A stretch of DNA of 64,000 nt from Quillaja saponaria (taxonomy: Eukaryota > Streptophyta > Magnoliopsida > Fabales > Quillajaceae): assembly GCA_029379385.1 (NCBI GenBank), contig CM055611.1:10664001-10728000 (forward strand), in the 5' to 3' direction. Positions 1-10,956 of this stretch are shown here, one piece after another. Positions within the stretch are counted from its first letter, which is position 1; every line of letters begins with the position of its first letter. A model generated the notes under the pieces. The model ran no database searches, had not been told where the DNA came from, and worked only from the letters and a program-made list of their open reading frames with translations. A program made the translations under genes and the position numbers.

Positions 1-76
1 TATAATACAAATATAGTTAGTTATTAATTTGGTGAACATCAACGACTTATCAAATTTTGGCACAGTCGTCGGGAAA
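1..76 (+). repeat. 3' end of an LTR followed by a degenerate primer-binding site
   Basis: Positions 1-52 match the terminal bases of the family A LTR seen inverted near 15217-15260 (shared core AATTTGGTGAACATCA). A TGG-led stretch at 58-75 resembles the primer site used by plant Ty3/gypsy elements primed with tRNA-Asp (family knowledge: TGGCGCCGTTGCCGGGGA), with several mismatches. The element therefore enters from left of the window and reads to the right. No gag follows directly; what follows is unassigned sequence and a gene-like unit on the other strand. Confidence 0.5.
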
Positions 77-939
77 ACTAATCATTTTAATTTGATTCAA
101 GCTTGTCATTTTATTTAGTTTAGATCATTTGTGCAGGTTGTACGTCCAATTTCGAAGAAGATAGACAACTCATCTTAGAGTAATGTCAACAGTTCTACGA
201 ATAGCAAGCCGAGACAATCAATCAAAGAAATATTTCAGATAAAAGTGTCAGTTGTTTCCTTTATAGGACACCTCTTTTAGTATTATGACATGAATATATG
301 TATTTAGAAATCTACTTTTTCATATAGACTTCTCTAATGTATGCAAGTCAAATTAAAACCCAAGGGGAACAAATGGTTGAGGTTTACCTTGATAATCCTT
401 GCTTCAAACAGGGAACCCGATCTCCTTTGGTGCTTAAGGTGCTAGCAAGAAAGGTCGACAAGCCATATCATAAGAAGTGTCCCCATTCACGGACTCTAAA
501 AGCCAAACCCTGAGAAGTTGGCTGGAATGGTTAAAGCCATATCCATCAGACCATACTCAGAGAAATAACTCTTTAAAGGTATTTTAGCTTTCGAGAGCTC
601 AACCTAGGGGAACCTTGCAGCTTTAATAGGCATGGGATAAGGTGACCTACCATGTGGCACCGCAAGAGCATGCCCAACAAATCAACAACATAGGGTAACA
701 TTAAAAATAAAGTAGGAAGACAAGTAAAACATAAAACGATAATAAGGTTAAAATAAATGTGAAGAAATTCATAACATTAAAAATTCAAATACAAGTTAAC
801 TTGCCAAATTTAGTACAAAGGGACACAGGGCGTCCCTGGCAAGCCTTTCCATCTCTTCAGCCTCTTCTTTGCCAGGCCATTTGGCTTCGTTGATGTTTAG
901 GGCAAGATTCTAGTCCTTTAACCATATGCGGTAGCCAAC
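77..939. other. Non-coding retrotransposon-derived sequence
   Basis: No open frame of note. The stretch 340-660 is somewhat richer in GC than its surroundings and has a gene-like texture, but I could not identify a protein in any frame. It lies between an LTR end and the minus-strand pseudogene at 940-2495, so it may be leader or intron of either. Confidence 0.3.
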
Positions 940-2495
940 CTATCCCCTCCCGTACATAGCACTGCCACTCTCGTAGACCAGCCTCTCGCATTCCTTAGAA
1001 TTTTTGAAGTCTTCTAATGCAGTAGCAACGGCTTTTTGGGCGGCATATACTTCATGGTGCAAGATAGATATCTCATTTTCTTTTAGCTTGGCCTCACACT
1101 TCAGCTTGGAAACCTCAGCATCTTGCTCTCTACATTGCTTCAGCCAAATCTCCACCTTGGTACCTAAGTGCTTCATCACCTTTGTGCTGCTTACTCTCCT
1201 ACATCGTTCCAACCAAATTGTCATTGGAATAGTTGGGTCTTCTAACGTTTTTTTCAACTTGACGCCTGGTATGGGGGGACTACAACAAAGCAGAAAATGA
1301 AGTGTTAATAAGGAAATAATTTTGATAGTAGTATACACAGGTAGGTCGCCTAACCTAGATGCCAACAGATAGCTCTATAATTAAGGCATTCTTGAGAGGG
1401 AGCTTGTTCATGAAAGCAGCATCATCTGGGAGAGTTGTTCCTTGAACGATGGCATACATTGTAATGAGAAGGTCAATAAAGGACGCATTCTCCTTTGCAC
1501 TAAGAAACTCTAGAGTAGAGACCTTTGGCATTGGAAACCCATCAAGACCAGTCTCTTGAGCTCGGTCTCTCTCGCAATGGGCCTTCTTTAAAGGATGACT
1601 AGACCGAAGAAGAGGTGGTAGCATCCTCTCATTGCTTTGACCCCATATCTATAATATAACACAACTTAGTAAGAGTAAGACCCATATCTGCAACATAAAA
1701 TAACTCAGTTAGAGACAAAGCAACAATACCGAGACAAAGACCAATATATAATAACGGACCAACAGCTAGCCTTGATAGGTCCCTGCTAGCTGAGCACTCG
1801 AATTATACATGGTAGTGTTAAAAATCTTGCCTTGATGATACTTCTGTTACACTAGGATATTAGAGTACCTCTTATCTTGCTCTTTTGGAAGTTTTTTGGG
1901 TTGCCAGATCCTTAGGACACTTTAGCCATGTAGAATAAGGCAGGGGACTTCAACAAAAAAAAATTTGGGTTTCCACTCTTTATTATTATCAGGACGCCCC
2001 TAATATATGTTAGTACAAGTAAAAAAATTATACCCACCCCCCAACTTCTTTTTATAGTGTAAAGATGGCAAAATATAGTCAAAGATGGTCTAATCTTCAA
2101 CTCGTGACAAATGCTAATAAAGGTCATCAAGAAACGGTATCCATTGGAAACTACTTGTGCAAGACAAATTCCCAACGCGTTCAAGACCTTAACCATAAAA
2201 GGATGGAAAGGGTAATGGTGCATATATACTCCTCGTAAAAACAGAATGTACTAGGTCGAGAGTGATGAGGTCGGTCACCATAAGCACAAAACTTTGAAAT
2301 TTTAGCCTTAACAGGTTCAAAATATAATTTCCTTAAGGTCACCAACCTTGCATTGGATAGGGTATTTTCAATCCTATTGACAAGGGTTGTGTTTTTGGGG
2401 GTAGAAGGTGGCCACATCATCATCTGAATTCTCCTCCTGTTCAGGTGAGAAGAGCAGTAGGGTGGTTGCTTCGTCCTTAGTTGAATCCTCACCAT
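940..2495 (-). pseudogene. Transposase_28-like (putative gypsy-type transposon) pseudogene with introns
   Basis: Read on the minus strand, pieces at 2495-2181, 2223-1912, 1651-1355 and 1291-940 line up in order as one protein. The piece at 2223-1912 has the sequence YPFHPFMVKVLNALG followed by a conserved block (VSNGYRFLMTFISIC, RPSLTIF, KRSWGVGIIF), which I recognise as the plant 'putative gypsy type transposon' family (Pfam PF04195, Transposase_28). The last piece (1291-940) is rich in heptad-like E/K/L spacing (EIWLKQCREQDAEVSKLK) and is probably a coiled coil. Good plant acceptor sites, pyrimidine tract plus TAG, precede the pieces starting near 1291 (TTTTCTGCTTTGTTGTAG) and near 1651, supporting real introns. 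Frame breaks between 2181 and 2223 indicate decay. The molecular role of this family is unknown; these proteins occur as captured or accessory ORFs of Tat/Ogre-like retrotransposons. Confidence 0.5.
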
Positions 2496-2846
2496 TAGCT
2501 CAGTATCTTCAGAGCTACTAAGCTTAGAAGGGCGGGGGACTAACTGACTAAATTATTTATCCTTCCCAAGATGGTAGGAGTGTTCTGCACTACCTCGCAC
2601 TATTGTTTCTTTAGGAGGGTAGTTCTCACAGTCATGTTTTAAAGGGCGAGTAAAGGGAGAGCTTGTCTTACCAGACATTCTAAAGAATAGAAGGAAATGT
2701 CCAAATTAAGAATATCGTACCTATTTGAAGTAGGTGCAGTTAGAAGTGTGATTCTCCCGACTCTTCGATTCGAAGATGAGCAATTTGACAAAGCTTTGCT
2801 CTGAGACCTCAAACAATGGAATAAAAAAAACATGACAAAGAGTTGC

Positions 2847-2855
2847 TTATATAGT
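2847..2855 (-). promoter_or_regulatory. TATA box upstream of the Transposase_28-like unit
   Basis: Minus strand reads CTATATAAG, a strong plant TATA element. It lies about 350 bp upstream of the first recognisable exon at 2495, with a short open frame (2833-2639) just downstream. It fits a promoter for the minus-strand pseudogene, but no transcript evidence exists here. Confidence 0.4.
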
Positions 2856-3484
2856 CTCTTTCGAGGCTGAATCGTTTAACATGCCCTCTCCCTCACAGCC
2901 ATGTGGTGGGGGATGATCAGTGATGACCACCCGATCCACCCAATGCTTAAAAAAGACTTGACCTAGACGAAAGGATTACCATGACCAGTGCTGAGAGAGG
3001 ATTAGACCTGACAAGGATAAATCAAGACTATCAAGGCACCAACCAGCAAGAAGTCAGTCATAGGTGTGATCAACCTCTTGTTCTAACATTTTATTTCACT
3101 TAAAGGCTTTTGTTCCTCTTCAGAGTATTTGTTTTTGAAGTTGATGTTAGTACACTTAGTGTCATAACCAAGCTGATATTTGCCATGTGGCGATTTCATT
3201 ACAACTTGCAGACATGAATAGTTCAGGTAGCCTGTGGTTAGGTAAATCTATAAATAATTTATTTGTTTCATAAGAAACCAGTTTTGAAAATACATCTCAC
3301 ATAAAGGAGCTACAACGTATTCATCTCCTCATCCATCTTCTATTTGAGCTTTGGAGGATTTGGAGGTTCACTCGGGACCTTGCTTTCGTCCTAAATTTGC
3401 AGGTAGTCAATGACCTGGACACAGGAAAAAGTACTTTACAATTATATGTATATCTATTATATATGTGCCACGAAATCTAGTTAG

Positions 3485-3493
3485 TATAAATAG
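3485..3493 (+). promoter_or_regulatory. TATA box of a possible solo LTR
   Basis: TATAAATAG on the plus strand is followed about 65 bp later by an AATAAA signal near 3555. This spacing is typical of short plant LTRs. No matching partner LTR or coding region was found within the window, so the element may be a solo LTR or chance. Confidence 0.25.
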
Positions 3494-4379
3494 AGGTTCT
3501 CAGTCAATTATAAAGTGTGTCAGCTAAAATAATAATTGTGAACCATTTTGAGTAATAAAATTTGTGCTATATAATTTATCCACTTCAAGCTAACAATGCT
3601 ATTAGGGCCATTTAACTCTAGTAGTCATACAAGGCTTCCAACTCTAATACATACGTAGTATTTTCACAGGAAAACATTATGTTTCCTTATTTGATGAGAA
3701 AGAAAAGTTACAACAAACCTCGTTTTCTTCTGTGTTTCTATATATAGCAATAGCAACCTTCTCTAAGTAAGATTGATATTATAATCCAAAATAGCATTCC
3801 TTCAGGGTAAAAAACATCGAGGACAATCCATACTTTATTTTTTCAAAAATACGATATTCACATGCGATTAAATAAAATAATTACTAATATGGTTCTATAA
3901 ACACGATCATTCTAATTTTTTTTTTCTTTAAGAAAAATCAATTTAATTATCGTATATGTTGTCAAATAAGGAATTGAAATCATTGAACATGCATATAATA
4001 ATGGAAGCGTGACACGATCCCTCCAGTACTTCTAATTCATCCAAATAGATGGGCAGACCTTGTGATTTTTTTTGGAAAGTTAGTTACAATCTTAGCCTGT
4101 TAAATCAAATGCATGAACTTATTATTTGTTTCTTTGTTAAGGTAATGATTGTCTATAGTTGACCTACCCATAATAACTATATATTTTAATCCTTAATAGT
4201 CATATATTTTTCCTCACTTGCTTCATTGTATTTGTATGATAAATTCATTGAGTTATATATCCATGTGTACTTAAAAATACACATCGAGATCTTGCCTTGT
4301 CCTTGTTGTTGTTTTGGGGGAGTCATAAATTAAGCATATATTATAAGGATTTTACCTATGCAAGCATACCTATTGTCTT
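3494..4379. other. AT-rich sequence without recognisable genes
   Basis: No coding potential on either strand; short homopolymer tracts only. I see nothing that can be assigned. Confidence 0.5.
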
Positions 4380-5265
4380 TAAGTAATATAAAGTAAGTAG
4401 ACTATCATTCCCACGAAGAGTTTTCAAATATTATGCTAAGTATTAAAATTCGCAATTTTATTTAAACAACTGAAATTTGGGTAGATTATATGATTTAATG
4501 ATAAACTTAAAAGCAACTTAACACAAGATTAAATTGGAGATAAACATAGAACAACAACTTCCCCCAACACGTCACATGAATTATTATTATCTTGTCTTGC
4601 TTATTCCTATGTCTTATAATAATATCTCATGTAACCAATTCACTATATTCCTATGTGAATTGAGTGAAGAAAGACTCACTAAGACTAGACCTAAATTGGC
4701 TACACAAGACATATAGGTATATTCCTATCCTATACATAAATCAAATTCAACATGTGTTGAATTCAAGCAAGTGCTAATTCATTCAAGGCTTAACCTAAAT
4801 TCCCTTTCCCAAGTTTCTTTAGGCTTCCTAATTCAATTAGAAGCATTAAACATAAAATGAATTAGATAAATCATATACCAAAACCTAAGCAATCCGTAGA
4901 TAAAATATTATCAAGCTACATGTTGAGTTCTAGTTGCAATTTTAGAAAAGAAACTACTTTATGCTACTTAGTGTAAACATGGTTTCAACAATAATAAACA
5001 TCAAAGGAATACAATAAAAGTAAAGAAGGAGTAGAAATGGAGAAAGCTATGAAGGTTGTCGATCTTCAAGCTCTTATGATCCTTGCTCCTCTTGTTTCCT
5101 TACACCTTTGATAAGCTTTAATACTCCAGAAAAACATTGCTGACTTGTGTCTCTTAAGTTCTCAAGGTAGACCCCTTTTATAGGCTTAAAAACACTCAAT
5201 TTCACTTCAATTCAAATTAGGAATCATCCTAGTGCAATGGCTGTAGCTTCTCAGCGCCATGGCTT
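4380..5265 (-). repeat. LTR fragment, gypsy family C
   Basis: The stretch is clearly related to 51990-53350 (shared blocks around AATTATTATTATCTTGTC, TAATAATATCTCATGTAACC and ATATAGGTATATTCCTATCC). On the minus strand a TATAAAAGG box lies at about 5176-5184. Both copies read as LTRs on the minus strand. This copy breaks off near 5265, at a GAATTCCAA junction, into family A 3' untranslated sequence. Confidence 0.55.
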
Positions 5266-6060
5266 GAATTCCAACCATAAGCCAATGTTCATAATAAGGT
5301 ACACATGCTCTACTATTAAGGGGCTAGGGAAAAACGGAACATATGAAAGGTTTAGGTTCACAAACATGGGTTAAAAGAAAATTGATAAATAAGCTCAAAA
5401 TTGGCTCACTAGCAAATCATCATGTATAAGGGTGGCTTTTCTTGGCTCAAGTGGTTAAAAATCCTAAGTGCCTTTATCACTTTCATGCATACATGCAATT
5501 TAAATGTAATCTTAACAAGATATGAAGCAAGTTCTAAAGATGCACTGCACATTGAATGAATAACACACAACAAAGAAGGCTTGTTGAATGCTCAAAAGCT
5601 TACAAAGGTAAAAAAACTACTAAGTCAGCATGACAAGCTTTCAAAGTTAATCCTTAAACCATGTAAGCTCAAAATTGCAAGATAATCCATTCAATTTATC
5701 TCACTATAATATACATATTCTCATCAACTCTTGGGAGATCAAAAGACAAAGCTAAACACTTAAGGTTTCAAATGCAAAAGAAAAGGAAACACACATAAAT
5801 GCATGTGTAGACATCAAAGTAAGAAAAAGAAGAAAAATCATGCATGTACAAAAGTAGAGGACGAAAAGAAAAAAGAAAGAAGAAAGCAAATCTGGTTTAT
5901 GTTTTTCTTTTTTGTTGGGTTGCCTCCTAATTAGCACCTTTGTTTAATGTCTTTGGCTTGACTCCATGCTCATCAATCTAATGTAGGTTCGGCCAAGTCA
6001 ACCTTCTCTACAATCACTTCCTTAAAACCTTCAGAGAAAGGTTTCAACCGTTGCCCATTC
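5266..6060 (-). repeat. Gypsy family A 3' untranslated region
   Basis: Strongly similar to 38905-40530 and 41105-42560, including the motif TTGTTGGGTTGCCTCC near 5910-5930. In the other two copies the same sequence lies directly before an LTR on the minus strand, so this is the region between integrase and the 3' LTR of a minus-strand Ty3/gypsy element. Confidence 0.65.
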
Positions 6061-7050
6061 ATTCACCTTGAACACTTAGCTTGTTTCTATACATGAAGAA
6101 AGATATTAGTAAAAACAAAGGGTCCAATCCATCGAGAACATAACTTACTTGGAAAGAGCTTCACTCGTGAGTGAAATAAGAGAACTTTTTGCCCAATTTG
6201 AAATTCTTTTCTCGAAATCATTTTGTCATGGAATGCCTTAGTCTTTTCCTTGAAAAGGTTAGAGATACTTACTTCATTTATTTTTTTGGAGTGTGAATCC
6301 ATGCGAATTCCAAATTGTTGCGAATTGGAAACCAAATTGGATATTAATTGCCTTGCAGCCTTGGGTGTTTTGTCAACTAATGCCCCTCCACTTATGGCAT
6401 CAATTACGTTTCTTTCTTATGGCATCAAACCCTAGTAGAAGTATTGGATGAGGAGTTGATCACAGATTTGGTGATGTGGGCAACTAGCACACTGCTTCTT
6501 AAATCTTTCCCAATACTCATAAGGTTTCACCATGGTATTGCCTTATTCCACATATTCCTTTCTTATATTTGTAGCATGTGATGCAGGAAAATACTTCTCC
6601 AAGAAAAGCAACTTCATCTCAATCCACTTAGTTATTGAGCCAAGGGAATGTAATATAGCCACTCCTCAGTTGCATCACCCAAGGAGAATGGGAATGCTCA
6701 AAGTTTGATTTGCTCTTCGGTCACACCATTTTGTTTCATGTTCAAGCACACTAAATGGAATTCCTTGAGATATTTATGTGGATCTTCACCTAAAAGACCA
6801 TGAAAGGTAAGAAGTAAGTGAATAAGACCAGATTTAAGCTCAAAAGGAACATCAATATTAGGAAAATTAATGCAGAAAGGTTGATGGTCAAGATCAGGAG
6901 TGATGAGCACCTTAAGAGTGCGAGGTTGTCGAATGGCCATGTTTTAAACTTGTTCTTGGATTGGTGTGATTTCTTCCTTCAATTTGAAAGCCAAACAATG
7001 TCCTTTTTTTTGCCTCAGTTTGCTCTTCATAAAAAAACTCTCTACTAGGG
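6061..7050 (-). pseudogene. Ty3/gypsy gag fused to integrase C-terminus
   Basis: On the minus strand, 7050 to about 6300 encodes a plant gypsy Gag: a FELKSGLIHLLLTFHG block, a GEDPHKYLKEFHLVC block, NGVTEEQIKL, then (out of frame in places) PYEYWERFKKQCASCPHHQI and GGALVDKTPKAARQLIS. At about 6290-6240 the frame passes directly into FKEKTKAFHDKMISRKEF and GQKVLLF...RWIGPFV, which is the far C-terminus of a gypsy integrase. Protease, RT and RNase H are missing altogether, so this is an internally deleted, non-autonomous element. A roughly 104-bp deletion near 7005 is evident against the sister copy at 14478-15216. Stops and shifts make it non-functional. Confidence 0.75.
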
Positions 7051-7242
7051 TTTCTAATGAATCATTGATGTTCACCAAATTAAAACCTAGCTAACTATAT
7101 TTGTAGTATACTAAGTAGGGTATCGATCCCAAAGAGAAACAATGAAGTCAATCAAACTCAACTAAAGTAATAGTTCTCATTTAATTAAATTGAACTAAAG
7201 CAAAAGAGCACAAGCAGTTCAAGTATAAATCCTAAGCCGAAT
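6417..7242 (-). repeat. Direct repeat flanking the EPRV, left copy
   Basis: Gag plus LTR-end sequence that recurs at 14478-15403 in the same orientation, roughly 95 percent identical by eye apart from the 104-bp deletion near 7005. The two copies bracket the EPRV exactly. Confidence 0.75.
7053..7242 (-). repeat. Family A LTR, 3' part, cut by EPRV insertion
   Basis: Matches the LTR beginning at 15217 for about 185 bp and then stops near 7238-7242, where pararetroviral sequence starts. In the intact LTRs the sequence at this point continues to a TGTAATGARCAATAAAAG block. Confidence 0.7.
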
Positions 7243-7249
7243 TCCCCTT

Positions 7250-7804
7250 ATGGTATCAAACTCTGTTAATTCTTCTAGTTCTAATAACTTGTTTAGGAAT
7301 AATAAAGAAGTTATTCTAGTAGAAAATATCGAAAAAGAACTTCAAAACTGGAATCTTCCTCAAACTTCTGATAGACAAATTTATAGGAAAGGTAATTTTA
7401 GTCTAAAACAAGACTATATAATTAAAACTATGGAAGAGTCTATTCCCTTAAGAGAAGGTCAAGATACATTCAAACTCTTTTCTTCTAAATTAATAGAAGA
7501 ACATAAAAAGAAATTTAAATATCTTCATATAGGAATGGTTCAAGTGGCGTTAAAACCTTTGACCATATTTGGACTAAATACTTCTGCCCTTATATGTGTT
7601 AGGGACAAGAGACACAATAAGTTGTTAGACTCCTTATTAGGGTGTATAGAATCAAGTCTTTGTGATGGTCCTATCTTCTTTAGTTGTTATCCTAATTTTT
7701 CAATATCCATAATTGATCAAAACATAATGATTGCATTAACCCTAAATATTCAGTCTTATGGTTTTGACATGTTACCAGGATCTGAGAATGTAGTTCTAAT
7801 ATAA
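7250..7804 (+). pseudogene. EPRV movement-protein domain (30K superfamily-like)
   Basis: Encodes the N-terminal movement domain of the polyprotein (cell-to-cell spread through plasmodesmata in exogenous relatives). It is 184 codons long, with blocks such as FKYLHIGMVQVALKPL, LCDGPIFFSCYPNFSIS and GFDMLPGSENVVLI that recur in the EPRV copies at 24130-27048, 32137-33861 and 59367-61090. The start is unusual: against the copy whose ATG is at 33006 (minus), the first eight or so codons are absent and replaced by a short unrelated stretch. The frame ends at 7802 because one base is missing compared with the copy near 26710; the coding continues from 7822 in another frame. Assignment rests on position and family resemblance. 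Confidence 0.7.
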
Positions 7805-7821
7805 GGATTTATTACAAGGTA

Positions 7822-9357
7822 ATGAACACTATGGCTCCAAATGCTAAGATTGAGTCAAAAAGAGGTGAAACCACACTTTTTATAGCTAATCCAGCTAAGA
7901 CCAATATGGTGGTACCCAAGACAATCACTTGGGATCAGGTAAATCTTCCAAAAACCTGGAAAATTGACCAAGGAATTCCTCCTAAGAAAATAGAGTCTAG
8001 AGACCTAGAATTAGTAGTTGAATATACTGACGGGGATGTGGAGATAAAATTCTCTACAAACAGAAAGATTAAAGAGTCTTCTAGAAGGAGGTCTACGTCT
8101 TTAATTCCTACCACTGAAACTGAAAGAAGACAAGTAATTGAGGGAATAATAAAATCTAAAGATCAGGTTAGTCACCCTCAGTACCAGGTTGAAACACCTT
8201 CAAAGTTAGGGTTAAAATCACCCTTAAGAAATAATTCACCAACACCTTTTGAAATGGGATATAGCGTATGCATGTTATCCTCTACAGAGTCGTTACGCCC
8301 ATTTACCATTAAACACAAATGGTTTTATACAACTTTTAATGAAAAAGAAAGAGATTATTGGATCTCTATGCATAAGCAGTATATGGAAAAATTCCATTAA
8401 AAGCCAACATTCTTCAAGTGGCTTGAACGAGCCTTTAGGTTCCACAAAAAAGATTGGCCTAATTTTGAGGATCCTAAGTTCGTTAATGTTTTAGAAACTT
8501 CTTATCAAAACTTTTTAACCAGGGAGAGAAAGAAAATAGCAGCAGTTCATCCCCTAGAGTCAACACTTTCAGTCAAAAAATCTAAAGGTGAAATAATAGT
8601 TAATCCTTATTCAGCTATACCAAAAGAAGCATCCACGTCAAGTGCCTTGGTTGAAATATCCAACCAAAATAATTATACAAATTTATTTCTTCAATCCTTA
8701 GGAAAACAGTTCTCAAGGATAGAAAATTTTCTAATTCAGAAAAAGTCATCCCAGCAATTAATTCCTCAGACTTCAGGATCTTCTAGTAAAGAGTGTACTA
8801 AGATAGATCCAATTATGATGAAGCCTCCACCAGAAGTTAATCTGAAATTCATAAAAGAATCAAGAATAAATGATAAAAACTTTGTGGATGAATTAGTCAA
8901 CAGGTTACAGAATCTGAATATATTTGAAAAGAAAAGTGTCAATATGCTGAGTCAAAATTAGGAAAAGCCATTAAGAAAAGACTCGCATTTAGAAGTTAAT
9001 AAACTTCATTGGAATAAGATAATTCCAACTGCCCCATCTAAAATGTACTACCCAAGGCCCTCACCGTTAAATCTTCAGTACGAAGATAATACGATTCAAG
9101 ATAGGGTCCAGTTTGATGGCAAGTCCATAGTAGAATGGAATATAGATGGACTGGCAGAATATCAAATTCTCCAAACAACTAAACACATGCTAATGTATGT
9201 TATAGCATGTAGGTCCAATGGTAACACTGATAGGGAAATAGCCTTAGCCATAATTAGTGGGTTTACAGGACAATTGTTAGGTTGGTGGGATTTCTACCTG
9301 TCAGACATCTCTAAACAAGAGATCTTTAATTCTGTAAAACAGGAAAATGAAATTTGA
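7822..9357 (+). pseudogene. EPRV movement/coat protein region, broken
   Basis: One frame runs from 7822 to 9357 with internal stops at 8398 (TAA) and 8959 (TAG). It starts with the end of the movement domain (NPAKTNMVVPKTITWDQV), passes through a variable serine-rich linker and a block KWFYTTFNEKERDYW, and ends with a coat-protein-like core (9043-9357) carrying LGWWDFYLSD. Residues such as TGQLLGWW followed by a long helical stretch are typical of Caulimoviridae coat proteins upstream of a zinc knuckle. The stop at 9355 reflects a one-base loss relative to the copy near 25160, after which the coding moves to the third frame. The copy at 24130-27048 has a stop at nearly the same place as 8398. 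Confidence 0.65.
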
Positions 9358-10014
9358 TTACTGATATAGTTAACACATTAATTTATACAATTATAAACCA
9401 CTTTGTAGGAACTAATATGCTTAGGTTAGATAGATCACATGAACAACTGATTAATCTTAAGTGTCTAGATCTATCTCATTTCAAGTGGTACAAAGATGTG
9501 TTTTTGTCTAGAGTTTATCAAAGACCAGACAGTCAAGTTGACTTTTGGAAAGAAAAGTTCTTAGCAAGTCTCCTAACTTTGTTTGCTGATAAAATTTGAA
9601 ACAAACTAAAAGATAAGCATGGTGGTAATATACCATACAGTAGCTATACTTATGGAGAGTTAGCTTCCTAGGTTGTATCAGAAGGGATATCATTATGTAA
9701 TGATATTAGGCTAAAACGGCAAATTGACAAAGAAAAATTAAGTGGGAAAAGAGCTTCAGGAAACTTTTGTGAACAATTTGGATATCCCACAAGCAATCAA
9801 TTTAAGCAGTCTAAAAAGGACTCATAAATATCAAAAGAAATTCTCTAATAAACCTTATAAGAGAAAACAATATAAAAGAAATGAAAAGACAAAAACTGGT
9901 TATTATGAACCTAGTAAGAAACCATTAGTCAAAGAAACTAATTACAAAAAAGTTCCTATATGTTATAAATGTGGAAAACCAGGTCACTTCCAAAATAAAT
10001 GCTCTTCAAATTGA
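9354..10014 (+). pseudogene. EPRV coat-protein C-terminus with CCHC zinc knuckle
   Basis: Continues the coat protein in the third frame (stops TGA 9597, TAG 9669), then shifts near 9825 to the first frame. A lysine-rich stretch (KKFSNKPYKRKQYKRNEK) precedes the knuckle CYKCGKPGHFQNKC at 9961-10002 (C-X2-C-X4-H-X4-C). In Caulimoviridae and Ty3 elements this knuckle binds the genomic RNA during packaging. All four metal ligands are present; the surrounding frame is broken. Confidence 0.8.
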
Positions 10015-10698
10015 TGAAGGTTTAAATAAGGTTTAAAGAAATCCTTATGTCAAATCTTGTTAGAAGATTCTGACGAAGAAAAGGAACAATTGAATGCTTT
10101 TATAATAGAGCAATATAAATCAGATTCGAGTCTAGAAAAGTCAAAAAATGATTACAACTTTGAGTCAGAATAGCCTGAAAAATCAAAATGTTGTTCTAAT
10201 AATGACTGTGACGAATGTATCCTAAAAACTATAGGATTAAACAACCTTAGTATTAATGTCTTATCAAAAGAAGAAAGTTTAATTTTAGACTTAATTGATA
10301 AAATTTTAGACCCTAAAGAAAGAAGAATACAGTTAGAAAACTATATTCAAATGTCTAACAAGGGTAAAAGTTCAATAATAAAGGAACCAACTATTGCTAA
10401 TTTAAAATCAGAAATTAATAAAATAAAAGAAGAAGTAAGAACTCTAAAACAAAGAGTTTCTAATCTTGAAGAATCAGATGAAGATCAGTTCCAAGATCTT
10501 CAATGGGAATCATCAAAAGAAACAAAAAATCCAGAACCTGAAAACAGAGGAAAGGGTATAATAATACAGGAACCTAAAGGAGGAATTGTAAATATCCTTA
10601 ATGATCCAGAAGGATGGATTTGTGCTGTAGATCTAGTCATAGCACAAAAATGGTTTACTAAAATAACTGTAGTTGTGAATAATGAATTCAGTTTTTAG
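10015..10698 (+). pseudogene. EPRV acidic and coiled-coil linker up to protease
   Basis: The first part (10080-10350) is rich in E, D and S and contains a CDECILKTIGLNNLS block also present at 24152-24424. From 10351 a frame of 115 codons begins MSNKGKSS and has a heptad pattern (IANLKSEINKIKEEVRTLKQRVSNLEE), probably a coiled coil. Its last 35 residues lead into the protease domain. The frame ends at TAG 10696, followed by TAA at 10708. A coiled coil near the coat protein is seen in several plant pararetroviruses as a virion-association element, but a specific role here is not shown. Confidence 0.6.
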
Positions 10699-10956
10699 TT
10701 TGTCGCCTAAATAGATTTAGGAGCAAATTTGAATTGTATTATTGAAGGACTAGTCCCATCCAAGTATTTTCAGAAAACTACACAAATACTCCATGCTGCG
10801 GATGGAAATCGTCTAATTATAAACTACAAATTGTCAAATGCGGCAGTCTGTAATAATAAGGTATGTTTTCTGGTACCCTTTGTTCTAGTCAAAGGCTTAG
10901 CACAGGGAGTGATTCTAGGAAACCATTTTTTTGCACATGTTATTCCCTATTTCTAA
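10699..10956 (+). pseudogene. EPRV aspartic protease, altered active site
   Basis: Retropepsin-like domain that would release the polyprotein products. The expected catalytic D-[ST]-G reads D-L-G (codons 10714-10722: GAT TTA GGA), followed by ANLNCII. Downstream are a hydrophobic core and a GVILGNHFF block typical of the second signature of this family. The domain is preceded by two stops (10696, 10708) and followed by a frameshift near 10935 in a T run. Inactive on several counts. Confidence 0.65.
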
